Source: Sphingobium cloacae (GTDB lineage Bacteria; Pseudomonadota; Alphaproteobacteria; Sphingomonadales; Sphingomonadaceae). Taken from it: DNA of 64,000 nt. Below the pieces are notes generated by a model, which was given only the letters and a program-made list of their open reading frames with translations, did no database searches and had not been told where the DNA came from. The first letter of the stretch is position 1, and every line of letters starts with the position of its first letter. Shown piece after piece: positions 62,128 to 64,000 of the stretch. A program made the translations under genes and the position numbers. Where the stretch lies: the NCBI RefSeq assembly GCF_002355855.1, contig NZ_AP017655.1:682001-746000 (forward strand). The letters are read 5' to 3'.

Positions 62128-62910
62128 TCAGCGCGGAGCCATGCGGATGGCGCCGTCGAGACGGACATCCTCGCCATTCCAATAGTCATTCTCGATCATC
62201 GCCACGGCCATCGCCGCGAACTCGGCGGGCTGGCCGAAACGCTTGGGGAAGGGCACCGTCGCGGCCAGCGACTGGCGCACCGTGTCGGATGCCCGCGCCA
62301 TCAGCGGCGTATCGAAAATGCCCGGCAGGATCGTGTTCACCCGGATGCCGTCATTCATCAGGTCGCGCGCCATCGGCAGCGTCAGGCTGACCACGCCGCC
62401 CTTGGACGCGGCATAGGCGCACTGGCCGATCTGCCCATCCTCGGCCGCCGCGCTCGCCGTGTTGATGATGACGCCGCGCGCGCCATCCTCCAGCGGCTCC
62501 AGATCCAGCATTCCCCTGGCCGACTTGGCGCAGCAGCGGAAGGTGCCGATCAGGTTGATCTGGATGATCCGCTCGAACGCGTCGAGCGGGAAATGCCTGG
62601 TCTCGCCCGTCGCCTTGTCGCGGCTGGCCGTCTTGACCGCATTGCCGGTGCCCGCGCAATTGACGATGATCCGTTCCTGCCCATGGACGGCGCGGGCCTT
62701 TTCGAAACCGGCGTCGACCGATGCCTCGTCCGTCACGTCGACCTTGCAGAAGGTGCCGCCGATCTCCGCCGCGACCTTGTTCCCCGCTTCCTCGTTGAAG
62801 TCGAACAGCGCGACCTTCACGCCCCTGGCGGCCAGCGCCCGCGCCGTGGCCTCGCCCAGTCCGGAGGCTCCGCCCGTCACCACGGCGGCCACATTCTCGT
62901 TCAGTTTCAT
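62128..62910 (-). CDS. Short-chain dehydrogenase (3-hydroxyacyl-CoA dehydrogenase type II-like)
   Basis: The 260-residue SDR begins MKLNENVAAVVTGGASGLGE. Catalytic Ser lies in 'VIINTASAAAEDGQIG' and the Y-x3-K in 'CAYAASKGGVVSLTLPMARD'; the end 'EDVRLDGAIRMAPR' is typical of HSD10/type II 3-hydroxyacyl-CoA dehydrogenases. It may oxidise a 3-hydroxyacyl-CoA or ring hydroxyl. Its ATG overlaps the CoA-transferase stop (ATGA). A longer frame upstream lies inside that gene and is a shadow. Confidence 0.92.
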   Translation of the reverse strand: MKLNENVAAVVTGGASGLGEATARALAARGVKVALFDFNEEAGNKVAAEIGGTFCKVDVTDEASVDAGFEKARAVHGQERIIVNCAGTGNAVKTASRDKATGETRHFPLDAFERIIQINLIGTFRCCAKSARGMLDLEPLEDGARGVIINTASAAAEDGQIGQCAYAASKGGVVSLTLPMARDLMNDGIRVNTILPGIFDTPLMARASDTVRQSLAATVPFPKRFGQPAEFAAMAVAMIENDYWNGEDVRLDGAIRMAPR

Positions 62911-64000
62911 GCGTCGGTCCTTTCCTTCTTGCGACGCTGGGCGATGGCGCCTTCCGCCGTCAGCGCGTCGAGCGCGCCGTCGTCGAGGCCGAGCCATTGC
63001 CCCAATATGTCGCGGGTATGTTCGCCGACATGCGGCGGGTGATAGCGATAGTCGGCGGGCGTCGCCGACAGCTTGCCGGGATAGGCGACGGTCGGGATCT
63101 CGACGCCATCCTCCTCGCGGCGGAAACGATGCACGGTGTTGCGCGCTTCGATGAACGGGTCTTCGAACACGTCCTTGATGCTGTTGACGGGACCGGCGGG
63201 CACGCCGCGCGCCACGAAGCGTTCCATCAGTTCGTCGCGCTTGAACGGACGCACCATGTCCTGCACGGCCGCTTCGATCTCGTCCCGGTTGGCGAGGCGC
63301 GCGGCGCTGGTGGCGAAGCGCGGATCGGTGCCCAGTTCGGGCCGCCCCATCTCGTCGCACAGGGCGCGGAACTGGCGGTCATTGCCGACCGCGATGATCA
63401 TGACGCCGTCCGCGACGTCGAATGTCTTGTAAGGCACCACGGTCGGATGCCGGTTGCCGAGGCGGCCTGGCACGATGCCTCCGACCAGCCAGTTCATTCC
63501 CTGATTGGCCAGCATCGCGATCTGCGTATCGAGCAGCGACACGTCGATCCGCTGCCCTTCGCCCGTGCGCTCGGCATGGCGGAGCGCCGTCAGGATCGAA
63601 ACCGTCGCATACATGCCGGTGGAAAGGTCCGCCATGGCGACGCCCGCACGCAGGGGACCGCCGCCTTCCTCGCCGGTGATGCTCATGAAACCGCCCATGC
63701 CCTGCGCGACGAAATCATAGCCGCCGCGATCGGCATAGGGGCCGTTCTGGCCGAATCCCGTGATCGAGCAATAGACGAGGCGCGGATTGATCGCGCGCAG
63801 GCTTTCATAGTCGAGGCCATATTTGCGGAGGCCCCCGACCTTGAAATTCTCGACCAATATGTCCGCTTCCGCCGCCAGCTTGCGGATCAGTTCCGCGCCC
63901 TGCGGCGTCGCCAGGTTGATGGCGGCGGATCGCTTGTTGCGGTTGCAGGACAGATAATAGGCGCTGGTGCCGATCTCCGGCTCGCCCGCTTCATCGGTCA
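62907..64000 (-). CDS. Class III CoA-transferase (CaiB/BaiF), 5' end outside the window
   Basis: The frame is open to the window edge, so about 364 residues are visible and the N-terminal segment is missing. 'YYLSCNRNKRSAAINLATPQ', 'FKVGGLRKYGLDYESLRAIN' and 'YCSITGFGQNGPYADRGGYD' are hallmark regions. The catalytic Asp is in 'GVAMADLSTGMYATVSILTA'. It moves CoA to a carboxylic acid. The TTG at 63857 is not the real start because similarity continues upstream. It heads the operon with the SDR and hydratase-family genes as far as can be seen. Confidence 0.93.
   Translation of the reverse strand, partial: TDEAGEPEIGTSAYYLSCNRNKRSAAINLATPQGAELIRKLAAEADILVENFKVGGLRKYGLDYESLRAINPRLVYCSITGFGQNGPYADRGGYDFVAQGMGGFMSITGEEGGGPLRAGVAMADLSTGMYATVSILTALRHAERTGEGQRIDVSLLDTQIAMLANQGMNWLVGGIVPGRLGNRHPTVVPYKTFDVADGVMIIAVGNDRQFRALCDEMGRPELGTDPRFATSAARLANRDEIEAAVQDMVRPFKRDELMERFVARGVPAGPVNSIKDVFEDPFIEARNTVHRFRREEDGVEIPTVAYPGKLSATPADYRYHPPHVGEHTRDILGQWLGLDDGALDALTAEGAIAQRRKKERTDA

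Noticed and set aside
28950..64000. Interpretation as a recently acquired integrative island
   Set aside because: No integrase, transposase, flanking tRNA target or direct repeat was seen, and base composition appears similar to the core part. Accessory status is inferred from gene content only.
1..64000. CRISPR array or prophage remnants
   Set aside because: No regularly spaced direct repeats, cas-like proteins, or phage structural genes were found.

Overview
The window is high-GC alphaproteobacterial DNA, most likely from a sphingomonad (Sphingobium/Sphingomonas-type). This rests on the rpiB-glyA-nrdR-trmJ order, the ffs-dnaX-ybaB and lon-hup blocks, the protein sequences, and dispersed copies of a short repeat (CCTTCGACTTCGC..AGGGCGAACG type). 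The taxon is inferred from sequence character, not from a database search.

Positions 1-28882 are mainly core genome. They hold the end of an FkbM-type methyltransferase and a GT-C-like membrane protein, rpsD, chorismate mutase, an operon rpiB-glyA-nrdR-(GIY-YIG/TrmJ fusion), an alpha/beta hydrolase, and two overlapping cysteine desulfurases followed by a 2Fe-2S ferredoxin and a class A beta-lactamase. After these come SRP RNA, dnaX, ybaB, lon, hup, tRNA-His, hisI, a lipoprotein, an L,D-transpeptidase, a malic enzyme, a LysR regulator divergent from malate synthase G, alaS, and a Kef-type antiporter. The most unusual core feature is trmJ: a GIY-YIG domain is fused in frame to its N-terminus through a linker encoded by a dispersed repeat, and a second inverted copy lies on the other side of the GIY-YIG segment.

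Positions 28950-64000 form a 35-kb accessory catabolic locus. It contains two thiolase-like/OB-fold (DUF35) pairs resembling side-chain retro-aldolases and two divergent PQQ-dependent quinohaemoprotein dehydrogenases. It also has an acyl-CoA ligase, an acyl-CoA dehydrogenase, a FadB-type fusion, (iso)hydratases, a true thiolase, two class III CoA-transferases (one with tandem domains), SDRs, a lactonase-like lipoprotein, an LLM flavin/F420 oxidoreductase with a flavin reductase nearby, an MFS permease and two TetR regulators. A kinase-like phosphotransferase beside the acyl-CoA dehydrogenase suggests removal of a 4-hydroxyl group by phosphorylation, as in levulinate (Lva) catabolism. The probable substrate is a branched or cyclic alcohol/acid with a side chain, such as a terpenoid or steroid, but the sequence does not identify it.

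The most striking element is a compact coenzyme F420 operon inside this locus: tetR-fbiC-npdG-cofE-cofD-cofC (53363-59472), followed by a thiolase. It encodes deazaflavin synthesis, side-chain assembly, polyglutamylation and F420:NADP reduction. A 23-bp dyad (GTCAA-N13-TTGAC) lies in front of this operon and of the divergent ten-gene catabolic operon. The same architecture recurs 22.6 kb away between the first PQQ dehydrogenase and the first thiolase/OB operon. This suggests that F420 supply and substrate oxidation are controlled together. A second recurring dyad (TGCAAT-N5/6-TTGC) lies upstream of three other transcription units.
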